The translations under genes were made by a program, and so were the position numbers. Positions 45,041 to 57,270 of a DNA stretch of 64,000 nucleotides are shown in pieces. Positions within the stretch are counted from its first letter, which is position 1, and every line of letters begins with the position of its first letter. The notes beneath the pieces were generated by a model. It ran no database searches. It was not told the DNA's origin and was given only the letters and a program-made list of their open reading frames with translations. The stretch lies in contig OY727101.1 of NCBI GenBank assembly GCA_963402885.1, positions 12,596,917 to 12,660,916 on the forward strand. Reading direction: 5' to 3'. This stretch comes from Antedon bifida (taxonomy: Eukaryota > Echinodermata > Crinoidea > Comatulida > Antedonidae).

Positions 45041-48000
45041 GGTCTATAGCGAACTAACAAGTGCACGTTTAACTCTGAGTGATGAGAATTGCAATAGCTC
45101 GGCCTCAGGTGAAGATGAGGCAGAGAGATCAGTCGGAGGGGATGGTTTGTCTATAAACTATGACCATATAGGATCACCAGAAATAGGTTTCACACCTAAG
45201 ACAGAAATGAACGACTTGTACCCTGTATGTGAAGAAGGCTTAGACAGTTCGCACGCGTCCGAGCCATTGAAGAAGCTTCGCTCTCACACAAAAGCATCGT
45301 CGAAGAGTGTGCCCATAGATTCTGAGAATAAGAGAAGGTTGTGCGTTGTTTGCGGAGACTATGCTTCGGGATATCATTATGGGATAGCATCATGCGAAGC
45401 ATGTAAGGCGTTCTTTAAAAGGACAGTACAGGGTAAGAATCTATTTTATGTGCTTTCTAGTGCAGAATTCCTATTAAAGGGGACACGCAATAAAGTGTTC
45501 TCTTGATATTAATGTTGTTCCTGAAAAGGGGTTGTTAAAACATATTGCCCCTCATTCCTTTCACAGGAAATGCCATTGGTTGATTTTGTGTTATGATAAA
45601 ACATTTGTATTATAATAAAGTGTACAATATTTAATTTTAATGGATATAAATACTGTACACCTTTTACAGGAAGAATTGAGTATGCTTGCCCATCTAATAA
45701 TAACTGTGAAATCACAAAGAAGGGCCGAAAGACTTGCCAAGCATGTCGATACCAGAAGTGCATTGAGATGGGCATGTTGGTTGAGGGTAAGAGGCATTTC
45801 TTCACAAATAGTAGACTACAGTACTACATCAATTATTGAAAATTTAGTTTAATCAGAACAGTGGGCTTATCAATCTGTCTTCAACATTATAGTTCGCCCA
45901 GCATAAATAAAATATTTCAATTCAATCCAATGTTAGGTTATCAGTAATCAATTCATTTAGATAATGTTGTATGTATTGTATTATAAAAGAGGCATGTTTT
46001 TTTTTTGTCTCTAATTATGTATCAAACTTAAATCAACAATGCCACTGATATGTACAGTGATTAAATAGTACCATAGCGACTACAATTATTATCAATCTTT
46101 GTAAAGATAAGAATGGTTATGAGTAATATTTAATAAATATACTAATCTAAGATCGGGTCAGGTACACTTTGTAGAAGTCCTACTATTATTAAAGTACAAA
46201 AATGGGAAATAGAGCTATTTGCTACTGCTTCACAATACACATGTTGACATAACACATTCTGATACTGGTGTAAAAACACTCAGTCACTCCATTTAGCTGG
46301 TGGTAGAACAGTAGTAGTATAACACAACAAGAAGGCAGGTCGTTCACATTAATAAGAAACAAGAGGGGACCCAAAAGACTACCCTCAGGGACTCCACATC
46401 TCAATAGTGTCAGATCTTGTACCCTTAATATCGACAATCTGATTTCGTTCAGACAGCTTGGAACCGGCATATTATTAAATATTTTAAGTTTTTTGAACCA
46501 GTCAAAACCATTAGTTATTTGAACTCTAAGATGAACATTAAGATGAATGAGACAAGTATCGGTAGAAAACGATTCACGAAGCCCAGATTAGAACAAATTA
46601 TAATACTAGTCAAAGGTCAATGAGCATACCAGAGTAATATAAATATGGTTATTGCAGACATGAAGGTGTTATCTGCTTATTACTGTATATACAGTAGATA
46701 AATATTGTTTTGTTATTTTGAAATATGGAATTCTGTGTAAATAATCTTATTGTTAACCAAATGTCACAGTAGTCAAATAAGTAGTATTGTTTTATGATTA
46801 CATAAGACTGTCTAGAAACTTATGACTAATATTATAACATACATATTATATCTTTGCACAGTAGTACAGTAGTAGCAGATTTATGGTCTTTAACCACATC
46901 TTAGATTTCATGAGTTTGCCATAAACAATAGTTACAGGTCAAAGTTCAATGTCATAGCTACATTGTTTTGAAAGTTATCTTTCTACAGTATCAACAACAA
47001 ATTGCATCATGTTTTTGACAATTTATTAAATTTTTCCATTGTATTATATGACTATTATATACTGTAAGAATAGTCGTATTTATTTCATTTTAGCAGTAAC
47101 AGGTCTGAATTCCTTAATGGTCTGTGGTGTATTAGGCCAAACAATAGTTTTATCACCTTCGGGATTTGAAATATTTTATTTTATGAGGGCTTCACCATAT
47201 CTACCACCATACATGCAACAAAAATATTAATGCTGAAGATGAGAATGATTGTAAAAAAATAAAAATTAATACACCTGAACGTTTTACAAATGCAATTGAT
47301 AGAAAAATAAAAATGTTTTTTTCTTTTAGCTCTCCTTTATCTGTGTTAATGAAATAATTATGTACAGTAGTCTTGCTTGCTACAAAAAAACTATTACTAT
47401 TTTAAAATAGAGGGCGCTGTAGAAGATTGATGCATGCAGTTTATTTTTAGGCCTATAATGAAGGAAAACAAATATTAGTGTAAACTTAGAATGTTTAAAA
47501 AAAAATTCTTTTCATGTCTTAAGGTGTTAGACCAAATAGAGTCCGAGGTGGACGGCAAAAATACAGACGGAAACCGGAAGAAACCGATTTTGGACCATCA
47601 CCCTCAAGTAAACGGGCAAAAACCAAAAAGTGTAAGCTTTACAATTGTCATTTAAGTAAATTATTAATAAAAAACTATATATCCATATGTAAATTTGCCT
47701 TTTCTTTAGAGAAACCACTAAAATTTAGCTGGAAACTGCACACCCTTTAAAACTCATAAACTTTCATAAATTACCATAATATAATACAAAGTTGAAGAGT
47801 TAAATTATTATTGTTGATATAAAGTTTGCAGTACAACACATATATTTAGTTCTGAAATGAACTTCTCGACATTTCGATCAATATGCTTTACAATTACCAT
47901 AATATTACAAAGTTAAACATATTTCAGTTATTTTTTATAATATGTAAATATTTTACTTTTTTCAGTAAATGAATTGACTCAGTTGTTGTTGCGGATAGAT

Positions 48001-50045
48001 GCTCCAATAGTCAAATTAGATGTTGACCCTAACATAGATAGTAAGGATCCTACATATAGAGCTGTTAAAATTGTTGCCGATATTGCCGATAAAGATTTGA
48101 AATTTACAGTTAACTGGGCAAAAAAGATCCCAGGTAAGGCTCTAACGAGAAATGTATTAGTGGTGGTAACAACAGACATAGTGACAACAAAAATACATGT
48201 TAATAATAAGTATCCTGCCTGTAGAGAACGAACCCCGCTTTTTCCTGAGGTGCCCTTTTCAAACTAGAGGTCAGCAGTGAAAGCAGGACGATTTGAATTT
48301 TCTTGCGCAAGCACAGTGTGTAGCTTTGTACTTCAGGATGTTAATTCCACAACTGTGCATTCAATTGCGTTTTGCATTTGCGGAGTGTTTTAGAATATGT
48401 GATTTGAGTCTATTCATCCGTAGTATGCCAAGTAGTAACGATTGGGATCATTATTAATCTGCAGTGCTCCTTTTTACCCAATAAATAGGAGGAACATGAA
48501 CCTCATAATCATTTATTATGCTCGGTTGTGGTTCATGGAATTCACAAGTACAAGCCATATTAATCCTGCAGCTTAGCTTATTTCAAGTTTTTTTATTAGG
48601 GAGCTTTTGATTTACGACGACCGACGACTCATGTTAACTCATGTTTGCATACGGAAATACTGGGACCTATGTCCTTGCTTCTCACCTCGGGTTTGATGGT
48701 TTCCAGGTCACAGATGGCGACCGATGACACATCAATTGACCTGACCTAGGTTGGTCTTTAGTCATTATTGTATGACACAGTTGAGGACCTACCTACTTTA
48801 CTATAATTTACTATAATTAATGTAAGGCTTGTATATGAATTAATTTGAAAAAAAAAAAATTCTCTTCTGTTAAATTAAATGTGTGTTCCTCTTCTAAGGT
48901 TTTAGACAATTACCTATGACAGATCAAATGAGTTTGCTGCAGGGAGCGTGGATGGAGATCTTGATAATTGGTCTTTTATATCGCTCCATACATCTCACGA
49001 ATCCTGACAGAATCTTATTCACAGAGAATTTCATCATGTCACGAGCGGATTCCAGATTAAACGGTTTTGATTCTTTAGCCGATCGTTGTTTGTATCTCGT
49101 GAGGAGAATGCGAGAAATGGATATTCAAAAAGAAGAATACGTCTTGTTAAAAGCAATAGCCCTCGTCAATGCAGGTAGTGTAGTACGCCCTCTATAAATT
49201 GACAAATATATATATATAAGTTGTGCCCAAATTTTGCATGGAATTTTTTGTAATTATGCATGTCATATTTAACACTGTGGGCTTTTGCATATTCATTTGA
49301 GAACAAATTTGAGTTTATTGTTGAATTAAAATTTTGGTTTATACTGCGGAAGAGATAATACATTTCTTGTGCATGTACAGTGTGTGTGGCATAACCAGGC
49401 CAGATTAGTCAAAAATAGCGACAACAAGAGTAATTGATAAAATCCGATTCAGTTTTAAATAAAATGTTTACATATTCAGTAACTCAATAAAGATTTTAAA
49501 AATTGTATTCTGCATACAATTTGTTAATAATAGTATTTAATATTCATTATAAATGGCCATAAATAAGGTCCAGCCAAAGTCATGCGCTGACTTTGCTCAA
49601 AAGAAAATGGCTGCCGTAATTTCTTAATCTCTATGTTTTACACAACAAGGTAGACATAAGACATAAACTTACTGTAGTATTTGTATTAATTAATTTATTA
49701 ATTATTTAACTGTTTTCTCCAAAAATGAATAAAAAGATGATTAATAATTTTTTAATAATATAATTAATACATTTTTTTCTCTTTCCAGATGCAACTGATG
49801 TCGTTTGTACATCCGGTCTTGAACAATTAGAACTAAGAATTTATGACGCACTACATGAATTTATTCAAACGAACTATCCCGCCACTTGTGCACGGCGTGA
49901 AATGAAACTCATAACAATGCTTCCAGGATTTCGACAACTCTCAAACGATTCTATCAAACATTTCAGTAAGAACTTTGTGGAACGCAACGTACCAATGCGT
50001 GAACTATTCAGAGAAATGATGGAGGCTAAGCATGATTGCATTTAA
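45021..50045 (+). CDS. ERR: Estrogen-related receptor (NR3B nuclear receptor), six coding exons
   Basis: Exons: 45021-45432, 45670-45786, 47524-47631, 47966-48133, 48899-49174, 49789-50045. All junctions are GT/AG, join in phase and give 445 codons. Residues 108-175 are the two-zinc-finger DNA-binding domain (starting [20 protein letters not shown]). The P-box is CEACKA, as in ERRs and unlike CEGCKA of estrogen receptors. The extension [18 protein letters not shown] is the ERR A-box region that reads the TNA before an AGGTCA half-site. The ligand-binding domain follows a short KRAKTKK hinge. It contains [20 protein letters not shown] (helix 3-4 signature, exons 4-5), [14 protein letters not shown] and a C-terminal AF-2 helix [11 protein letters not shown]. 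ERRs are ligand-independent nuclear activators of mitochondrial and energy-metabolism genes. The N-terminus is acidic and serine-rich. ERRalpha, beta, gamma and the single invertebrate ERR cannot be split by eye; one ERR is usual outside vertebrates. Confidence 0.97.
46222..46600 (-). pseudogene. LINE reverse-transcriptase fragment in ERR intron 2
   Basis: On the minus strand [22 protein letters not shown] is a reverse-transcriptase motif-4-like segment. The expected FADD follows only in broken form, and upstream text (GFDWFKK) is out of frame. A small, dead fragment. Confidence 0.75.
47320..47345 (+). other. ERR intron 2: no further coding sequence seen
   Basis: I searched intron 2 (45787-47523) for an extra exon between the DNA-binding domain and the A-box region. 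The flanking exons join in phase as GVRPN without one, and none is needed. Confidence 0.3.
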
Positions 50046-50237
50046 AAGATGTGTTGTCCCCTAATTATGAAAAGAATATTTATAAAAATTACATTTGAAA
50101 ATTAACTTGAAGTATCATAAGAAATGATAATTTCAGATTAGATTATTATGCTGGAGAAAGCAATAACTAAAAAGATACCCAGTCAATGTATGTGTTTTTT
50201 TTCATATTATCTATTACGAAATTGGAAGCAGTTTTAA

Positions 50238-50385
50238 AATACAGTAGAACTTATACTAAGTGGATATTTTTGGTAAATGTCCTCTTGATAGGGTTGTCCC
50301 TTAATTAGGTTTAAATACACAGGAAAGTGTCCCCTTAACAGGATGTCCCCTGAGTAGTGGTGTCCAAAAAGAGAGGTATACTAAT
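50238..50385. repeat. GTCCCCTTA/GTGTCC interspersed repeat, copy 3
   Basis: GTAGAACTTATACTAAGTGG, GTTGTCCCTTAATTAGG, AAAGTGTCCCCTTAACAGG and CCCCTGAGTAGTGGTGTCC. It lies in the presumed ERR 3' UTR or just beyond. Confidence 0.5.
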
Positions 50386-50774
50386 TTCTATATTCAATTT
50401 GAACATTTTATGAAATTCAAAGTTTAATTTTTTATTAAATTTTTATTGGAAAGAATACATTTTTTAAAAGTTCTTAAAAGCTGGGTTACGATTTTATTGA
50501 ATTTTACTTGGATATGCGTTTGCTTAGAGTACTATTTTGATGAATTTGAATTTGTGATTTGCATATCAGGTGTCAAGTCAAGAAATCAAGGAATATATGT
50601 TTAAGAGAGCTGTTATTTTAGTAAGTTATCGTTTTGGAATTAAGATGAAAGAATTGATGAAGAATTATTTGGTACCTTTGAGGTATTGTGGCGACCATTT
50701 TGCTGCATTTGGAAAATTGGAATGTGATACAGAACTTACTACATATTACTTGTCAGCATTATTTTTATACAAAA

Positions 50775-51055
50775 GGTATTGTAAGCAATAATTTTGAAGA
50801 ATTTACTAGATTCTCTGCTACTAATATCAAGAAGGATATAATTCCGAGGAGCAAACATAGTTGGGGAGATCGGACTTTCAGTGTTGCTGGACCTAGGCTC
50901 TGGAACCACCTACCTTTGAACATTAAACACACATCATCATTGAGTCACTTTAAGTCACTACTCAAAACTCACCTTTTCTGATTTTTTCTACAGCGCCATG
51001 AGCAATGAATGTTGGAATGGCGCTATATAAATCGAACGATTGATTGATTGAATAC
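50775..51055 (+). mobile_element. LINE 3' end (reverse-transcriptase C-terminus plus GATT tail)
   Basis: The frame ends RTFSVAGPRLWNHLPLNIKH then SLSHFKSLLKTHLF and a stop, the typical end of CR1/L2-like ORF2. The 3' UTR AGCGCCATGAGCAATGAATG/GGCGCTATATAAATC is a hairpin, and a GATTGATTGATTG tail follows. About 0.25 kb of coding remains, so it is strongly 5'-truncated. Confidence 0.85.
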
Positions 51056-54000
51056 ACGTGATGTGTAATTTACCAATCAAATTGTAAGAATACAATCAGG
51101 TGTATTAAAATGAGGTTTATATATATCGTCTAGAGGCTGAACAGAAAGAACTTACTGAACTATGAAAAGGCGCCAGTGGTTTACTGTTGAGGAATCTGCC
51201 TCGAGAGTATGTTTGGCAACTCTCTTTTCATTTTCGTATATTTTTACATCTCTACACTTTTATTTATTTCACTATTGTTGCGGTTTAGGTTGTCAATTTT
51301 TCTTAAAATCTAAAACTTTTCCATTTGATGTATCCCAACTTTGTTTTTAATCAACTAAAAGAATAAGTTACAAAATGCATATCATAATCTTTATTAGTAC
51401 CATATCATCATTATTAATATTCTTATCTTTATCAATGTCATTCTTACCATTATCGTTATGAATATTCTTTTTATCAATACTTACTTGTATCACAAATCTT
51501 TGGTTTTACCAATGCAATTTTCATCAATATCATCTTTATCAGTATCAATCATATCATTCTTATCGTCTGCTGTATCAGTAGCATTACCTTTATGAATGCA
51601 TCCTATCTTTGGCATTGACATTCATATTATAAATTTCATCTTATCATCGTTATCATTATCTTTATCAATATCATTCTTATAGTCATCAATTGAACGAATT
51701 TGAAAATTGTTTTTACCGAACATTTTTTTTAAAGTAAATTCAAATATTGCGTTAAATATGTATATATTTTCAGAATATTATGTATATATTAAGTTTTATT
51801 GATTTCATATTACGTATTCCGCATTTTAAATGTTAGATTATATAATGAATAAATATATAGATTATCACCAACGCAATAATGAATTGATAGCACAATTGTA
51901 GTAAAGAACAAAGGTTATTGAGTTTTAAAATCAAAGAATGTAACAATTCGTCATTCCATTTCGACTGTACATATCTGTGTAACCAAGGAACAGTGACATT
52001 TCACTTCTCTGGTGTAACTATGGATGTATACGGTATTAGGGATGCAACTATGTCAATGAATAGAATCACTTACAGAATACATATTTTTATATTCATAAAA
52101 TCTTTATATTATTCTAATTATAAGAAATGTTTGATTTATATATTAATATTAAAATGAGCTTGAAAGTTTTTGAGTTTTCAGTGTTTCGTGTTGTAATTCC
52201 ATAACTTGCAGTGGTAAAATCTTCATTACTCCTGAATCCTCGAAACCAATTTATCGTAAATTTGTACATTTGTTTAACAAACTCCGAAAATCCAAATGAA
52301 GGAATATTTGTTCTCCAAAGAACATATAAGAACATAAAATCAGTAAGAAAATAGATGTTTGAAATACAGTAGCTAATAGACCCAGTTGAAATTAATTACA
52401 TTTTTGTAATTTAAGCCTATATTTTTAATCTATACTGGTAAACATTTGTTTGCAAAGTTATCCAAAGTTTACTAGTGTAGACCAATTAACAACTTCAACA
52501 AACAGCAGAAAATAAGTTTGCAGAAGTCTACACAAACTCCGAGCTTGCAAAAAAAAATGTAGCAACGTTTGATAGTGTGAAGCTTCATTACTCGTTTCTA
52601 CCCAATTGAAGTGATATAATAGACCTACATATTGCATATTCTTGTAGTGCATTGCATTAACTGCACAGGGGGCGAATTTGATTGGGGAGATTTTGAAAGT
52701 ATCTATAGCATCCTTGTTCAACTCCTTGTAGACCTATTATCATTCTCTCCCTTAATTTTGACCTCATTTCTCATCGTGAAACAATATCTTGGAGAACAAT
52801 CCTGTAATCTTGACGTCCAATTCTATCACAGCATAGGCCAAATTCTTGCAAGTAATACCTGCCTTTGAGCAGGTGGACTTGAACCGACAAAGATAAAGAA
52901 ATACTTCCCGGCTCAGTGTCTGGCTTATGGAAATATATATTATATTTTATTTCTAGTGTGAGTTCATTACAAGGTTTACTTCCATTTTAGTAATACAACT
53001 AACCAAATATATTCCTCAGGGAGGCCAACATGAATGTAAACTCTGGAGATTTGATCAACAAACAGTTAGGCTAGCCTTATAATCGGTCCCGGGCTTCACC
53101 ATTCAATATTATCCTACATCCTAACTTTTTTATTTTGGATGTCGTAAATCGTAATTGTTTATCAGGCAATTAATTACCAATTAGTATAGGCCTAACTGAA
53201 AATCTAACACGACTTTATAACTTCAATATTGTATGCATTAATTACACATTATCAGCCAATTTAAACCGGATAATTGTTGTTGGTGAGTCAGTCTGCTGAG
53301 CAATTTAATGAAGTGCACTTTCGTCCTTTTAATATTTTATTAGATAGCCTAATTTTGTGAACTTTTGTGTGTATTTCATGATGCGTTGAATTGTGATGGG
53401 TGGGAGGATCATGCTGAACTTTGCCAAGGATCGTTTGCAAAACTTTTGACCATATTCCATATCCAAATCGGAATACATATTACGCAAATAAGATTGTGAT
53501 GATTTTCCCTCTTTTTTAATCCAAATTTTCATCCAAATGCGTACTTATGGTTAAACAAAATCAATGTTTATAGGATAACTTTCTTGACAAAATACTAGGG
53601 GAGTTCGTACAGGTTAGGTTTTAATTACTTACTATAAGAACTCAATGTTTTTGTGATAACTTTCTTACTAAAAGATAAGAGAATAATACATTTTTGTCGT
53701 TCTTCATTATAAATCTTTTGCCTGCCATTAATCCTCCCATCCTAATTAATTCATTAACAGCCAAGGTCTGATTAGATTAGTTTAAATTTAGAAAAGAGAT
53801 ACGTTCAAAGTCGTTTTTCATTGTCAGTTGTTTGTGTCCAATCATGGTCAAAGAAAAAGAACAGGCCTAGATTTGTTTATTGGTGTAAGAATAAGTTGCT
53901 TAGTTTTAGTGACTAATTAGACGTACTTCCATCCTGTTAATGATAGGAGCCTGTTTGTTCTTGGTATGAAAAAAGCTCAATGTTTGTTTTGTCACAATCT

Positions 54001-54135
54001 AGTAAATGATTCAGCAATTTTGCCAAAGATTGCAAATTGATTGGTTTGCTTCAGAGAATTTAATGTTCTTTGATTTAACGTATAATTAATGTTTCTCTTC
54101 CTGATAATGTTTACTTCCATTTGCTAGTCTTGTTA
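51056..54135. other. Non-coding stretch, no gene recognised
   Basis: 51375-51690 is a diverged simple repeat built on TATCATTCTTATC/TTTATCAATATC. Frames at 51162-51350, 51918-52157, 52632-52868 and 53329-53532 (minus) show no domain. None is flanked by convincing splice sites and start context. Confidence 0.4.
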
Positions 54136-54260
54136 TGTCATGATTGATTGATTGATTGAAATATATATTTATACTGGGTAACCTCTTCAGTCAGTCATGT
54201 TATAAGCCTTTTCTCATTTTATAGTTGTAGTTAACTTAACCGGTTACTTCGCTTAACTTA
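54136..54260 (-). repeat. LINE-type 3' tail and related repeat
   Basis: TGATTGATTGATTGATTG next to TTATACTGGGTAACCTCTTC has the form of a truncated retroelement tail. The latter part resembles the duplicated unit at 40488-40560. Confidence 0.4.
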
Positions 54261-54500
54261 ACCGCAGCGAGAGGTTAAAAACAGAGTGACGATGTAAAGA
54301 TGTTTAAAACATTTAAAAGTGACTAAAAATGACTCACTGTACGAGCTGTGCCCGGGGATGAGAGGTGGGTAGCTTATTATCGGTTACTAACTTAATTGGT
54401 AGCTCATAGCTTAAATTAACTTAACGGTAACTATATACGGTACCTTAACTTAACCTGTAATTTAGCTTAACTTACTTATATTAACCGATAACTAAACTTT
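54228..54500. repeat. TTAACTTAACC/GGTTA-rich low-complexity stretch
   Basis: TTAACTTAACCGGTTAC, GCTTAACTTAACCGC, AACTTAACGGTAAC, CCTTAACTTAACCTG and TTAACCGATAAC recur irregularly. No gene. Confidence 0.5.
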
Positions 54501-56449
54501 AAATATACATCGTGTAGGTTGCGATATTTCTTTTGAATTGAAATAAAAAGAAATTAATTCGGACTTCGTTCATTAGCTAAAAGCATTAAAACAGGAACTG
54601 CCATTGACTCGCATTTTGTGCAAGATATATTATGACGGTATTTATTTTTTTAATTTAATTGTAAGAAAAAGAAAATAATTTGAGCATGAATGCTCATGAC
54701 ACAGAAATAGAAGCAAATAGAAACTGTTAATACATTTTGTTGGCAATGACATATTATTGTTTTTCGTAATAATTGAGATAAACACGTGCTTCATATCTTG
54801 TGTTGGAAGTGTTCCAGATCGAAAAGTGTAAGTTATCAAAAGTAAGGAATTTGTTGGAATTATAGGATCAGAATCCAACATCTTTCAACTAATGTTATTA
54901 ACCTTTGTAGTAATTGATTGAAGTACTTGGTGAAACTAAATATTGTCACTGTTTTTGGCATTGCTATGTTTCATAAGGGTTTTAGGCCTAAACGTAATCA
55001 CTATCATTGATCTGGCATTTCGTTTATCATTAAAAACATGTGGTCGTTGTGAGTTGCAACTGTAGGATAAGCTATGTGGATTATTAAAAACCAGTTCTTT
55101 CCGAATATGTTACGTCAGTACTGTAGAATGGTTATTCTTAAGTCTAGAGTTATTGCTGTAGTTCTCACCAATGTACAAATATAAAAAAAATATATACTTA
55201 GGCCTATAACAATTAAGTGATGATAATCCAAAATAATTTCCAATTTAAGTAAGCAATTAAAATATAAGCATGTGTCCTCTCCTGATTCTGAAGACCTATC
55301 TCTATAAGTTAAAAGTAATTATGTTATAAATTGAGTGAAAGTGTTTTGTTCATTTTAAACCAAAATAGACCAACTGCATAGGCCTGCAGTACACTGATGA
55401 GTAAGCTTGAAAAGTGTCTTTAGTGAACCGATTCATTTTTTAATTGCATTTTCTTGCTAAAAGTATATGTATCATCCTTCCACGCAACATTAGGTCACCA
55501 GTTGTGTGCCGGGTGACTGGTCACAACTTCCCTATTTCCGCTACTATCTGCTTTTGGCGAATTTAGTAGGTTTGCAGAAGCATCACTGCTACCGTTAAGT
55601 CTCCACAATCAACTCCATATCCTCTATTAGTGTTCTTAAGACAAACTTTCTGCTTCGATATTTTAGCCCTACATCCCATAAAAATTAAATTATCTGCAGT
55701 TATTATTAAGTCTACATTCTCTGACCATTATTGCCCGTTCTTCTGTTTGTTGTTAGTGCAAGCCTGCGTTTATCACGGTTGCGTCTAGCACTTCAGGCAA
55801 GCACACCTCACCTTACCGTATGAATCATTGTTGGACTTGGTCCATGTCCTAAATGTCAAAGTAAATGAAACAAGTGGCCACGAGACTATTATGTCAATGT
55901 CGTTTTAGTACAATGGTACTAAAATTACTATTAATAAAATATCACCAGCTGCCCCAGTATCATCTTCATCCATAATTAAATATTTTAAACGGAAACACGT
56001 GGTTTTATGAATTTATTCACAATAATATTTGATAAAAACATCATTTTCTAAAACTGTATTGTATAATTACATGATTAGGCATGATTCATTGTATGAGGTT
56101 TGCCGAGCCTGTCACGGTTTTTGTTTTCACCACCCTGGTAATGATTTTGTCAACACTATTCCAGATTTTGGCCTTCTCTGGTCAAGATTTTAGCCGACAC
56201 TTCTCTGTTCAAGATTTTAGCAGACTCTTATCTCAATTTTACGTTTTTACGTTAACTTTCAATTCAAGGTTTAAATATGGTCATCCAAAACAGCTGTATG
56301 GCAAAGATTATAGCCAAAAGTTCAAATTTTACAGGTTTTGTCAGTATTTATGTAAACACAAGAAAGATTAAACTTACCATTCTAATAGGACCTTTGTGTT
56401 TTTTTAAAATTAAATATTGTGATTTAAACATGCATTTTAAAGTTGTATT
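54501..56449. other. Non-coding stretch, no gene recognised
   Basis: Short frames (54642-54881 minus, 56081-56371) carry no recognisable domain. TTGGCCTTCTCTGGTCAAGA/TTCTCTGTTCAAGATTTTAG near 56168-56225 is a short local repeat. Confidence 0.35.
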
Positions 56450-56612
56450 TTTAGTCGCGTGGACGCGACTCTATAGTTCACTATGTCGGTCGGTCGGTCG
56501 GTCGGTCTGTCTGCCGGTCTGTCGGTCTGTCGGTCTGTCTGTCTGTCGGTCTGTCGGTCCGGTATCACTATGCATTGTAGCACGCGACTTAATGGCTGTT
56601 GGCCTTGTTTCT
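56450..56612. repeat. GTCGG-repeat element, copy 3
   Basis: Starts TTAGTCGCGTGGACGCGACT, then TTCACTATGTCGG, a long run of GTCGGTCG/GTCTGTCG units (56483-56560), then GCACGCGACTTAATGGC and TTGGCCTTGTTTC. The GTCGCGTGGACGCGAC start is itself palindromic and GCACGCGAC at the other end is related, which marks likely element borders. Confidence 0.7.
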
Positions 56613-57227
56613 AACTGATCTTTCCTTCTAATATTAGTAAATAGTAGGTGTAGATTGGTATGTGACCATTATGTGTGGATTTTCTTTTGTGTGCGCGACC
56701 AATTGTCAAAAAGAAATGCGTGGGATAGTTGAATGATCTTTCGGGCATTATCACATATTGTGATGATTATTTTATATAGCATTCAACTCAAGTCCCAGCT
56801 AAAATTCTTTTTAAATATGAAAGTTTTTTTTCTTTGTGTGCTTGTTGGAGAATGTCGCAGACCGGTATGAAAAAAAAATTGAATTCCATCCGGATATAAG
56901 CAAACGTTCTACTTTCACAGTCTTTAGTTATATATGTTTTTCTTTTTTTTCTAATGAATAATTGCCTTCCTTTAGGATATCAGTCGTTTAGTTTTCCAAT
57001 GAACCACATAGGTTAAATATGTAAGATTTCAAAAGAAAGATACTTCATATATATATATAGAATAAGTATAGGCCTTAAACTTTATTGTACTTAAAACTAT
57101 CAATTACATGGAAACAAATTCTCATTTATCACTGTTAATTTTGTCCATTTTTTGCTCAGTGATTTGCACATTTCAAGCCATGTTTGTTTTTGACCATGAA
57201 TAAATGGAATGAACTTGTTTTGTTAAA

Positions 57228-57270
57228 ATTATTCTACTGCATTTACTACAGTAACTACATTATTGTCTAC
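57228..57270. mobile_element. MITE family B, single end
   Basis: TTAAAATTATTCTACTGC followed by ATTTACTACAGTAACTAC matches the family B terminal repeat. No partner was found within 300 bp. Confidence 0.55.

Noticed and set aside
52632..52868. 78-codon frame with a fair amino-acid mix
   Set aside because: No domain, no splice context, unrelated to neighbours; cannot be supported as a gene.
53329..53532. 67-codon minus-strand frame
   Set aside because: No recognisable motif; length is within chance for this composition.
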